DNA from: Alphaproteobacteria bacterium | GTDB lineage: Bacteria > Pseudomonadota > Alphaproteobacteria > Micavibrionales > UBA2020 | Reading direction: 5' to 3' | Assembly: GCA_016794125.1 (NCBI GenBank) | Contig: JAEUKT010000002.1 | Location: forward strand, 907,396 to 971,395 | DNA: 64,000 nt | Shown: positions 1 to 6,733 of the stretch, in pieces | Layout: every line of letters starts with the position of its first letter | Position numbering within the stretch: the first letter of the stretch is position 1 | The notes under the pieces: generated by a model | What the model saw: only the letters and a program-made list of their open reading frames with translations | Databases searched by the model: none | What the model was told of the DNA's origin: nothing | Program-made: the position numbers and the translations under genes

Positions 1-1
1 G

Positions 2-1099
2 ACGAAAGACTTCTTTGAAAAAACCGTCGGCACCGCGCTCGTCACCGAAGTCTCCGGCTTCTCGCGCGGCGGTCAGGGCGGCGGTTCGGGTAAAGCCTAT
101 ATGGATAGCCAGCAGGCGAACGTCCAGCAGCGTGCCCGCGCGTCCTATGACGGGTTGAAAGGTTTCACCGAAGGCCGCGCCGTCGTCGCCTTCGGCAAGA
201 GCGTGGTCGAAATGCAGGTTTATAACTCGCATATCGGCGACGCGAAATCGATGCGCGTCCACCGCTTCCTGCCCATCCCGCCGCCGGCGGAAGAGGCGCT
301 GGAGAGCTTGCGCAACGTCAACGATGTGCTGAAACGCCTGCGCAACCCGAAATGGGATCCCGCCGCGCTGCAGTCAGGCATCAACAATGATATCGAGGCA
401 CTGGCCGCAGGTTTTGCGACGGCCAAGAAAGCGGGCGGCAGCCTGCTGGAATGCGGCATCAACGCCGTCGCGCAGGTAGCCGAAGCACATAGCACGATCA
501 AGCCCGAAGACGCGGCCGCCGTCGATGCGCCCGCCGCCGGCACGGCAGCGCCCGCAACCGCCGCCGTCACATCGCCTGCGGAAAAAGCTGCCGCGGTTGC
601 CGTTGCGCAGGCGACCGGTAACACAGGCCCGCTCAACTGGATGCAGGTGATCGGCGCTGCCGACGCGTCGTCCAGCAGCCTCCGCAAAGATCCGCCCGTC
701 ACCGAGGCACAGGCCGCCGCGCAGGCCGCGCAGCCGCCCAAGCCCGTGTCGTGGGAAGACGTCATCAGCGCCGGCGGCGCGCCCGCCAAGGAAGCGGCGG
801 TCGCAGCATCTGCCGCCGCATTGCCAGCACCGATTTCGTGGATGGATGTCATCGGCGGCGCATCCGCCACCGTTGGCCCGAACGCGGTCGCCGAAGCGCG
901 CAACGAAAAACCAGCCGCCCCGCCCGCAACACCCGTGCAGCCGCCTGTGCAGCAGCAGCCCCCGACGATGTCGCCGCCCTGGGATCCCGCGCCTGCGGTG
1001 GAACAGCTGGCGAAGGCGGCCGACCAGCAAGTTAAGGCCCCCCTCAACTGGGCGGATGTCATCGGCGTCGATGCCGGCAAAAAAGACGGAGAGACCTAA
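2..1099 (+). CDS. 5'-truncated Ala/Pro-rich protein with four short W-x-x-V-I repeats
   Basis: The frame is open to the left edge, so the true start lies outside the window. The ATG at 101 is only the first internal Met. The N-terminal half is a mixed helical region without a family I recognise. From about residue 140 (counted from that Met) it becomes a low-complexity Ala/Pro linker carrying four copies of a short motif: PLNWMQVIG (629-655), PVSWEDVIS (743-769), PISWMDVIG (830-856) and PLNWADVIG (1040-1066). Such spaced copies in a disordered linker look like short linear binding motifs; this is inference. The stop is followed 2 bp later by a small membrane-protein gene, so the two are probably co-transcribed. 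Confidence 0.8.
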   Translation, partial: TKDFFEKTVGTALVTEVSGFSRGGQGGGSGKAYMDSQQANVQQRARASYDGLKGFTEGRAVVAFGKSVVEMQVYNSHIGDAKSMRVHRFLPIPPPAEEALESLRNVNDVLKRLRNPKWDPAALQSGINNDIEALAAGFATAKKAGGSLLECGINAVAQVAEAHSTIKPEDAAAVDAPAAGTAAPATAAVTSPAEKAAAVAVAQATGNTGPLNWMQVIGAADASSSSLRKDPPVTEAQAAAQAAQPPKPVSWEDVISAGGAPAKEAAVAASAAALPAPISWMDVIGGASATVGPNAVAEARNEKPAAPPATPVQPPVQQQPPTMSPPWDPAPAVEQLAKAADQQVKAPLNWADVIGVDAGKKDGET

Positions 1100-1101
1100 C
1101 C

Positions 1102-1422
1102 ATGATGGAATTTTTTCAGGCCGCCAGCAAAATCCTGATGATACCGTCGTTTGTCATGTTCATTTACGACCTGTGCTATTTCTGGTTCGTGAAAAACATG
1201 GTCAAGCTGCAGACGACCAAAGAATGGATCAACAAGATCGCGCCCGGGCTGTACAGCGATTTCCACAGCCTGATGCTGAAGATCGGCCCGACCGGCGGCA
1301 AGATCGAGTCATTGCCGGGCTGTGTGATGTTCTTTGTGCCCGCGCTGACATTCTACCTTATCTACCGCCTGATCTTCGTCCTGCAGGGCGGCAAGGCGGG
1401 CGGGTATAAATCGCGCCATTAA
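1102..1422 (+). CDS. small membrane protein of unknown function
   Basis: 106 residues, starting 2 bp after the preceding stop. Two hydrophobic stretches (about residues 8-32 and 68-94) suggest two membrane helices joined by a polar loop with Lys and Gly. The C-terminus is basic (ending KSRH), as expected for a cytoplasmic tail. I do not recognise a family. Tight linkage to the repeat-bearing protein upstream suggests a shared function, perhaps a membrane anchor for it, which is speculation. Confidence 0.75.
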   Translation: MMEFFQAASKILMIPSFVMFIYDLCYFWFVKNMVKLQTTKEWINKIAPGLYSDFHSLMLKIGPTGGKIESLPGCVMFFVPALTFYLIYRLIFVLQGGKAGGYKSRH

Positions 1423-1439
1423 TATCAGGCCCGTTTATA

Positions 1440-2216
1440 TCAGGCTTGCGCGGCTTCCAGCCGCTTCAGCTGCGACAGTTCCACGACCGTTTCATCGATC
1501 AGCTTCAGGTCTGAATCGCGCGACAGGCGGTGGTCGCCGTCATTGACCCAGATCGCCTTGTAATCGGGCGAACGTAACTTATCCATCAGCGTCACGCTTT
1601 TTTCCCATGGCACGGCGGTGTCTTTCTTGCCGTGGATGATGCGCACCGGCATGGTCAGCACGATCCGGCCGGTCAACAGCAGGTTTTTCTTGCCGTCCTC
1701 GAACAGCTGTTTGGTCAGCGGATACGGGTCGCCGTAATCGCTCGCGCGATAGATGATACCCTTCTGCGCCAGATGGCGGCGTTCTTCTTCGCCGAATTCG
1801 TTGTTATAGATATCCTCCGAAAAATCGGGGGCGGGGGCGAGCAGGACGAGGCCCTTGATGCGCTCCGGCCGGCTGAGGGCCAGCAGCAGGGCAAGCCAGC
1901 CGCCCATCGACGATCCGACGACGATCTGGTCGCCTTCGGTCAGCTTGTCGAACACGGCCTCGCTGTCGCGCAGCCAGCTGCTGATGTTCTGCTCCTCGAA
2001 CACGCCGCCCGATGTGCCATGGCCGGAATAATCGAAGCGCAGATATGACTGGTGGCGGCGCGCGCATTGCGCCTCCAGGAATGTCGCCTTGGTGCCTGTC
2101 ATGTCGGAGCGGAAGCCGCCCATGAACATCACGCCCGGCAGCGTCTTTGATTTGCCGCGGGTGGCGTTATAGCTGAGCGGATTGCCGCCGCGCGGCGTGA
2201 AAGTGCCCTGTTTCAT
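1440..2216 (-). CDS. alpha/beta hydrolase
   Basis: 258 residues with the order of an alpha/beta-hydrolase: an early oxyanion-region segment (MFMGGFRSDM), the nucleophile elbow GSSMGG (Ser about residue 103), an acid in HGKKDTAVPW and the catalytic His in GDHRLS near the C-terminus. No signal peptide is visible, so it is probably cytoplasmic. The substrate is unknown; the family includes serine esterases, lipases and acyl-peptide hydrolases. It is convergent with the upstream membrane-protein gene and lies after the terminator that closes phoH, so it probably has its own promoter. Confidence 0.88.
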   Translation of the reverse strand: MKQGTFTPRGGNPLSYNATRGKSKTLPGVMFMGGFRSDMTGTKATFLEAQCARRHQSYLRFDYSGHGTSGGVFEEQNISSWLRDSEAVFDKLTEGDQIVVGSSMGGWLALLLALSRPERIKGLVLLAPAPDFSEDIYNNEFGEEERRHLAQKGIIYRASDYGDPYPLTKQLFEDGKKNLLLTGRIVLTMPVRIIHGKKDTAVPWEKSVTLMDKLRSPDYKAIWVNDGDHRLSRDSDLKLIDETVVELSQLKRLEAAQA

Positions 2217-2243
2217 GGCATCTACTATCCCATACCTCGCGGC

Positions 2244-2280
2244 ACAAAAAAAGAGCCCGGCTTCAGTGTGAAGCCGGGCT
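2244..2280 (-). terminator. Rho-independent terminator after phoH
   Basis: An 11-bp perfect stem (2254-2264 with 2270-2280) has a 5-nt loop. On the minus strand it is followed by a run of T (the A run at 2246-2252). It lies just downstream of the phoH stop and separates phoH from the hydrolase gene. Confidence 0.9.
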
Positions 2281-2336
2281 TTGCAAGGATAGGAGCCATA
2301 GATAGAAAGGCTAGTGACGTCAGGTGTAAACTTAAA

Positions 2337-3095
2337 TCAGATCACTTCCAGCATCTTGGCCACCAGCGGGTGGCGCACGATGTCGGTCTGGGTCAGGTAT
2401 TCGACGCCGATCCCCTCGACCGTGGAAAGTTTTTTCGACATGTCGCGCAGGCCGGAAATGCCGTCCAGCAAATCCGACTGGTCGGGGTCGCCGGTGATGA
2501 CCATCGTCGATCCCCAGCCAAGGCGCGACACGATCATCTTGATCTGCGCGTAGGTGCAGTTCTGAGCCTCGTCGATCACGACGAAGGCCTTGTTGAGGGT
2601 GCGGCCGCGCATATAACCGATGGGCGCAATCTCGATCTCGCCTGAATCGATGCACTGCTTGAGGCGCTTCAGCCCCATGCGATCCTGCAAAGCGTCGTAA
2701 AGGGGGCGCAGGTAGGGCGCCATCTTGTCCTGCAAGTCGCCCGGCAGGAAGCCGATCTTTTCGCCGGCCTCGACAGCGGGGCGCGACAATATAATTCGGT
2801 CCACCTTGCCGTCCAGAAACGCCTCGACCGCGGCGGTGACGGCAAGATAGGTTTTGCCCGTGCCGGCGGGGCCGATTGCGAAGACAAGGTTATGCTTGTT
2901 GATCGCCTCCATCAGCTTTTTCTGGCCGTCGCTGCGCGGCTTCACTTCCTTGACGAAGCCGTGCGCGCCGTGGCTGCTGCTTTGCTTCTGCATGTTGTCG
3001 AGCGGGTCCCAATGGCCGCCGAACAGCTGGTGTACGCGCTCGATCGACGGGCTGCGGTTCGCGCTGTAGCTTGAAACTTTCGATTTCTTGGCCAT
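2337..3095 (-). CDS. PhoH-family P-loop ATPase
   Basis: 252 residues. Walker A is GPAGTGKT (about residues 76-83), Walker B is VVIDEAQN, and the SRPAVEAGEKIGFLPGD segment between them is characteristic of PhoH/PhoL ATPases. The protein is shorter than YbeZ-type PhoH (usually above 300 residues) and lacks that family's long N-terminal region, resembling the compact PhoH form. The miaB, ybeY and corC neighbours often found beside ybeZ are absent. Family members are linked to phosphate-starvation responses and RNA metabolism, but the substrate is not settled. A minus-strand terminator and a CtrA-type box lie upstream. Confidence 0.92.
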   Translation of the reverse strand: MAKKSKVSSYSANRSPSIERVHQLFGGHWDPLDNMQKQSSSHGAHGFVKEVKPRSDGQKKLMEAINKHNLVFAIGPAGTGKTYLAVTAAVEAFLDGKVDRIILSRPAVEAGEKIGFLPGDLQDKMAPYLRPLYDALQDRMGLKRLKQCIDSGEIEIAPIGYMRGRTLNKAFVVIDEAQNCTYAQIKMIVSRLGWGSTMVITGDPDQSDLLDGISGLRDMSKKLSTVEGIGVEYLTQTDIVRHPLVAKMLEVI

Positions 3096-3187
3096 GGTTA
3101 TTTTCTCCCCTGTGGTTCAGTGTTCTTTTTCGAAGTTTTCTTGTATGGGCGGTAGTGGATGGAAAACTTCCCGGCCTGTTCCGGGCG

Positions 3188-3212
3188 CAAAAAAACCTCC
3201 CAAGGGGAGGTT
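3188..3212 (-). terminator. Rho-independent terminator in the phoH leader region
   Basis: AACCTCC (3194-3200) pairs with GGAGGTT (3206-3212). On the minus strand the hairpin is followed directly by seven T. It sits 93 bp before the phoH start, so it either ends a short transcript from around 3330 or terminates the gene at 3473-3868. Confidence 0.75.
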
Positions 3213-3341
3213 GCTGTCGATTTGACGATGCGCGTGCGGGCCGTTGCGATAATCAGTTGCGGCAGGATTTCGGTGCCGCGCCTGGGTGGGAAGACGTTCA
3301 GTCGAATGAGGTCCAAGTAATCGGTTCTCCCTGAAAAAACC

Positions 3342-3356
3342 TTAACAAAGCCTTAA
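3342..3356. promoter_or_regulatory. CtrA-type box (TTAA-N7-TTAA)
   Basis: Exact TTAA (3342-3345), seven bases, TTAA (3353-3356), matching the full CtrA recognition pattern of alphaproteobacteria. It lies upstream of the minus-strand leader/phoH region. Occupancy is inferred from the pattern only. Confidence 0.45.
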
Positions 3357-3393
3357 TTGAAATATACGCCAAACTGATTCGCCTGTCATCAAG

Positions 3394-3412
3394 ATTTTGC
3401 GCAGCGCAAAAT
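3394..3412. repeat. short perfect palindrome
   Basis: ATTTTGCGC (3394-3402) and GCGCAAAAT (3404-3412) flank one base, with five T following on the plus strand. It may be a weak plus-strand terminator or a protein-binding dyad; nothing on the plus strand needs terminating here. Confidence 0.4.
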
Positions 3413-3472
3413 TTTTCGGCACAAGATGTTGTGAAAAACATTTTCGGAAAACAAAAAATGGAATAAGAAATT

Positions 3473-3868
3473 TCAGATGATGTGTTCGTCCAGCATCACG
3501 GGCGCGGTTTCTTCGCCGCGTTTCTGCGCGTAGTTTTTCAGGTCCTGCACATGCGCGGGAATTTTCTGCATCAGCATATCGGCCAGCGGTGCGTCGCGGC
3601 AGTCGATGGCGAATTTCACCATCGCTTCGTTGGGCAAAACATTTCCGTCTAAACATGCGCGCGTCAGATGCTGGTCGCGGAATCCGATCGCCACTTGCAG
3701 CATCTCGGGCGTGAAGCGCGCGCCCTGCGATGCCAGATGCGTAACGGTGGCATGTTCGCGCCGATAGAATGCCTGCAGCATATCGACACTCAGGGATGCC
3801 GCGCGCAAATCATGCGCGACCTTTGAATTGAATGCGGCGGAAACAAACCCGTCCATCAAGGCTTTCAT
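3473..3868 (-). CDS. hypothetical protein, possibly divergent ankyrin-like
   Basis: 131 residues from the ATG at 3868, chosen because AGGGG lies upstream at normal distance and the longer reading (to 3958) begins with unlikely sequence. The protein is helical, with repeating ~33-residue units of the form 'R..H.T..L.S.GA.F..E.L..A'. This resembles ankyrin-type helix pairs and may relate it to the ankyrin proteins elsewhere in the window. No catalytic motif, signal peptide or membrane helix is seen. Function is unknown. Confidence 0.65.
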   Translation of the reverse strand: MKALMDGFVSAAFNSKVAHDLRAASLSVDMLQAFYRREHATVTHLASQGARFTPEMLQVAIGFRDQHLTRACLDGNVLPNEAMVKFAIDCRDAPLADMLMQKIPAHVQDLKNYAQKRGEETAPVMLDEHII

Positions 3869-4096
3869 CACCCTGAAACTCCCCTGAATTCCCTTGTGCA
3901 TATTATACATAACGCAGGTTAAGGGAGGGTGAAGGCGGGCGTGGCAGGATATTATCAAGCTAATTCAATCTGTTATGAGTGGTTCGTTTTTCTTGACGTT
4001 ACGGAAATACTGGCGTAATCTTCGCATCAACCGCCGATCACAAACGGCGAGTCTTCCCCATACAAATAGAACAGCGTTTTTTTTCAGGAGACATCC

Positions 4097-4546
4097 ATGC
4101 GCGAGATCCAAGGTGAAAAATACAAACTGGCCGGCATTACGGTGCAGCTGCAGGGCACACTGGTAGATACCTTCGCCAAATTCGCGCGCGTCGAAGAAAG
4201 CGTCGATGATATCCTGGCGAACAAGCGCGAGAAGCGCAAAGGCCCGAAGGCAAAACCCGGCACCGTGGGCGCGATGCTGGAAAAGATGGAACCGCTGCCC
4301 CGCGAATTTTCGATGCCCAGCCTGACGGTCGAGGATATCACCAACGCACTGGTCGGCGCGCGCGATTTGCGCGGCAGCAACCGCAGCCAGTTGCAGCTGA
4401 CGGATGTCTCCGGCGTGATCGCCGATCTCGGCCCCGAAAAACTAGCGCAGGTGCTGGTTGAAATGGGCGAAGCGAAACGCGAAGCGCTGAAGCAGGGCCT
4501 CCAGACCTTCGTGCGCGTGAAGCCCGCCGCCGCGGCGAAGCCCTAG
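4097..4546 (+). CDS. hypothetical protein
   Basis: 149 residues from an ATG with AGGAGA upstream. The sequence is charged and probably cytoplasmic, with a basic linker (NKREKRKGPKAKPG, about residues 42-55) between two helical parts and an Ala-rich C-terminus. No family is recognised. Its last four bases overlap the 3' end of the convergent HExxH gene, so the two stops share sequence. Confidence 0.7.
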   Translation: MREIQGEKYKLAGITVQLQGTLVDTFAKFARVEESVDDILANKREKRKGPKAKPGTVGAMLEKMEPLPREFSMPSLTVEDITNALVGARDLRGSNRSQLQLTDVSGVIADLGPEKLAQVLVEMGEAKREALKQGLQTFVRVKPAAAAKP

Positions 4547-5352
4547 GCCGCCATCACCGCTGCCATATCGCGTTTTTCCCAGTACACATCGGCGAATTTC
4601 TCCGCCTCGGTGCGGAAGGGTATGCCGCCCGTGCTGTTTTTATCGAGATATTCCATCAGCTCCAGCAGCGCGGGTTTGCGCTCGCCCGCAAAGGCGCGGC
4701 GGGAAAATTTCTCCATCGCGACCTCCACCGCATCATAGCGCAGCCCCCAGATGCGGAACCATTTGTCGTTCTGCGTCGTGAATCCGTGCAACCACATTTC
4801 GATGGGGTCGTTGCGGTCGGGATAAAACATCGCGTTGCGGCGGCGGAAATATAACTCCTGCACCAATCTGTTCGGATCGTCGCGCCACATCGCCTGTAAT
4901 GCGGGATTGTTCATGAACCGGTCGGCGAAGATCGCGCCGTTAAATGTGCGCGGGCGCAATGTGGGCATGTCGAAATAGGCCACGATTTCGGTCAGCGTGC
5001 TGGCCATCAATTCATTGTCCTGCATCTTGCGGCGGAACCCTTCCGAATGCGCGCCCGCGATATGCACCATATCCGCGCCATGCGCGAATTCATGCAGCAG
5101 GTATAAATCGCTGCAGGTATCCTGATTGTATTGGCGATAGGCCACGCCCGACCACCAGACGGAAAAATGCGCGCGTTCCAGCCGGTCGTCGCTCATATCA
5201 TAGAAAAAGCGCGGCAGGCTGGCGTAGCGGTCGATAATTTGCGACACAAGTCCGCCCGACGCATGTGAATGCTTGAACTCCGGCGTTTTCCACAAGGACC
5301 GGATATGATCGTGGATATCGTTGCGGTCGAAAATCAGCTCGATATTTTTCAT
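4543..5352 (-). CDS. HExxH putative zinc metallopeptidase-like protein
   Basis: 269 residues. The zinc-binding signature HEFAH lies at about residues 87-91, with further conserved-looking His/Asp in HGADMVH. A later Glu in NELMASTLTE (about residue 122) could be the third ligand of a gluzincin-type site. No signal peptide is visible. The rest is rich in aromatic and charged residues and matches no family I can name. Its ATG overlaps the stop of the upstream aminotransferase-like gene in an ATGA arrangement, so the two are translationally coupled. Substrate and actual peptidase activity are unknown. Confidence 0.75.
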   Translation of the reverse strand: MKNIELIFDRNDIHDHIRSLWKTPEFKHSHASGGLVSQIIDRYASLPRFFYDMSDDRLERAHFSVWWSGVAYRQYNQDTCSDLYLLHEFAHGADMVHIAGAHSEGFRRKMQDNELMASTLTEIVAYFDMPTLRPRTFNGAIFADRFMNNPALQAMWRDDPNRLVQELYFRRRNAMFYPDRNDPIEMWLHGFTTQNDKWFRIWGLRYDAVEVAMEKFSRRAFAGERKPALLELMEYLDKNSTGGIPFRTEAEKFADVYWEKRDMAAVMAA

Positions 5353-6476
5353 GCGCGGACCTCACGATTTTTATCGGGCACCCCTTCATGCGCCCGTGCG
5401 CGCACGGTTGAATCGATATCGGGATTGACCAGCGCCGCGATGGTGGGCGTCAGGCACAGGCGCAATTTTTCTTCGCCTGCGCCGCCGCGCACCAGATACT
5501 GCGCCAGCTGATCGCCTTTGCCGTCATAGGGCGCCGCCGCCAGCAGGAACACATCCGCAGGGACAAGGTCAAGGCCAAGCGTTCGCTTGGTTTTCGCAAT
5601 CGCGGGCATCTGCCCGATGGCCGCATATTTACGCGGCAGTTCATGCACGCCGTATTTCTGCATCAGCACCGTGCCCAGTTTCAGCGACAGCAAATTCTTG
5701 AACCATTTATTGCCGAACAGCCCGGGATACGCCCCGCGCGACAGCATGCCGCCCACGCGGTGGTAATAAACGCCCATCGGCTTGCTGAGCGAAAAGAATA
5801 TTGCGCGAATATTTGGCGCGAAGGCCTCCACCGTGAAAGACCGCGCCACGCAGCCGACATAGGTCAGGTCCAGCATAACCTGCGCGGTCGGTCGGTGCTT
5901 GTATAACGTGTTCACGAAGGCCTCGAAATCGCCCCAGACATTGCCGTCGATCGCGGCCGGCTGGCTGATATAAAACTGGTCGCGCGCGCCGATCTTTTCA
6001 ATCGCCGCCTGCCAGTCGCGGCGGTGATGCGCCACAACCGGAATGCCCGCCGCCTGTGCATAGGCCGCGAATCCTTCGTAATCGCCGACAAACACATGAA
6101 TGGTCGGCGTGAAACCCTGCATCCGTGCCTCGTGCCCATAGGCGTAAATGGCTTCGCGCAACGCCTCGCTCGCCCCGCCAGTCGTATAAACCCAGGGGAA
6201 TTCGCTGTCGTTGAATTTTACGACGGGGGACGACCATTTTTTCCATGTCGCGAAGAATTCTTCGTGCATCGCATCCTGCTTTTGCGTCCATGCCTCGCGG
6301 TACATGCCGTGCAGGGCATCGCGGTCGCCATCCAGCAGGGCGTTCAGCGTCGCTTCGGTTTCCGGCATCACATAGCTATAGACCGTTTTCGATACGCCCG
6401 CATTTTCCAGCAGCACGTTCAGGCGTTCATGCGGCGTTAAAACGGGGGATTGCTTGATTTTTACGGCGGATTGCAT
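5349..6476 (-). CDS. PLP-dependent aminotransferase-like (fold type I) protein
   Basis: 375 residues with the order of class I/II aminotransferases: a TTGGASEALREAI phosphate-binding segment (about 98-110), Asn in DGNVWGD (179), Asp in MLDLTY (203), SLSK with the Schiff-base Lys (232) and an Arg eight residues later. The spacing supports an intact PLP site. The C-terminal small domain seems short and divergent, so the substrate cannot be assigned. It leads a two-gene unit with the HExxH protein. A strong promoter and a nested dyad lie immediately upstream (6486-6555), which suggests regulated expression. Confidence 0.8.
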   Translation of the reverse strand: MQSAVKIKQSPVLTPHERLNVLLENAGVSKTVYSYVMPETEATLNALLDGDRDALHGMYREAWTQKQDAMHEEFFATWKKWSSPVVKFNDSEFPWVYTTGGASEALREAIYAYGHEARMQGFTPTIHVFVGDYEGFAAYAQAAGIPVVAHHRRDWQAAIEKIGARDQFYISQPAAIDGNVWGDFEAFVNTLYKHRPTAQVMLDLTYVGCVARSFTVEAFAPNIRAIFFSLSKPMGVYYHRVGGMLSRGAYPGLFGNKWFKNLLSLKLGTVLMQKYGVHELPRKYAAIGQMPAIAKTKRTLGLDLVPADVFLLAAAPYDGKGDQLAQYLVRGGAGEEKLRLCLTPTIAALVNPDIDSTVRARAHEGVPDKNREVRA

Positions 6477-6485
6477 GACACCCTC

Positions 6486-6528
6486 TTATGCTCGATGAGA
6501 TTGTAATATATTCTCAATAAGAGCATAA
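6486..6528. promoter_or_regulatory. nested dyad operator at the aminotransferase-like gene
   Basis: The outer arms TTATGCTC (6486-6493) and GAGCATAA (6521-6528) are perfect inverted repeats. The inner arms TGAGA (6496-6500) and TCTCA (6512-6516) form a second dyad around an AT-rich centre. The right outer arm overlaps the -10 region and the predicted start of transcription, the usual place for a repressor site. Confidence 0.6.
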
Positions 6529-6555
6529 CATATCTAGGTTAAGAGTATATGTCAA
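6527..6555 (-). promoter_or_regulatory. sigma70-type promoter
   Basis: On the minus strand, consensus TTGACA (6550-6555), a 17-bp spacer and TATGTT (6527-6532). Transcription would begin about 6520, giving a leader of roughly 44 nt before the ATG at 6476. Confidence 0.7.
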
Positions 6556-6613
6556 GCGGCTATTTGCAGTAGCGGGTTTTTAACGGTTTGAGGTGTTTTG
6601 ATACCTAATCCGG

Positions 6614-6729
6614 CTGTCATACCGGCGAAAGCCGGTACCCACGGACAGCGTATGCGGTGAAGAGCGGGCTGATAACGGCTATGAACGAAAAGAATCGTCC
6701 GTGGACTCCGGCTTTCGCCGGATTGACAG
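6614..6729. repeat. REP-like inverted pair
   Basis: Two 33-bp imperfect copies in opposite orientation (6614-6646 and 6697-6729) share CTGTCA, the hairpin CCGGC-GAAA-GCCGG and CCACGGAC. Each copy can fold alone with a GNRA loop, and the pair can form a larger cruciform. This is the organisation of paired REP (BIME-type) elements. No transposase is nearby. Confidence 0.7.
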
Positions 6730-6733
6730 CGTT

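Larger units (their letters stand above)
3096..3472. other. gene-poor interval upstream of phoH
   Basis: This 377-bp stretch holds no convincing gene. It contains a minus-strand Rho-independent terminator (3188-3212), a CtrA-type box (3342-3356) and a 9-bp palindrome (3394-3412). A minus-strand frame from a TTG at 3316, preceded by AGGGAG, reads through the terminator; it could be a leader peptide but cannot be supported as a gene. Confidence 0.6.

Noticed and set aside
220-1080. Long minus-strand open frame opposite the truncated first gene
   Set aside because: Antisense shadow: Cys/Gly/Ala-rich, no ribosome-binding site, and the plus frame holds the repeated W-x-x-V-I motif.
3098-3316. 72-codon minus frame before phoH
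   Set aside because: It reads through a strong terminator; at most a leader peptide, so not listed as a gene.
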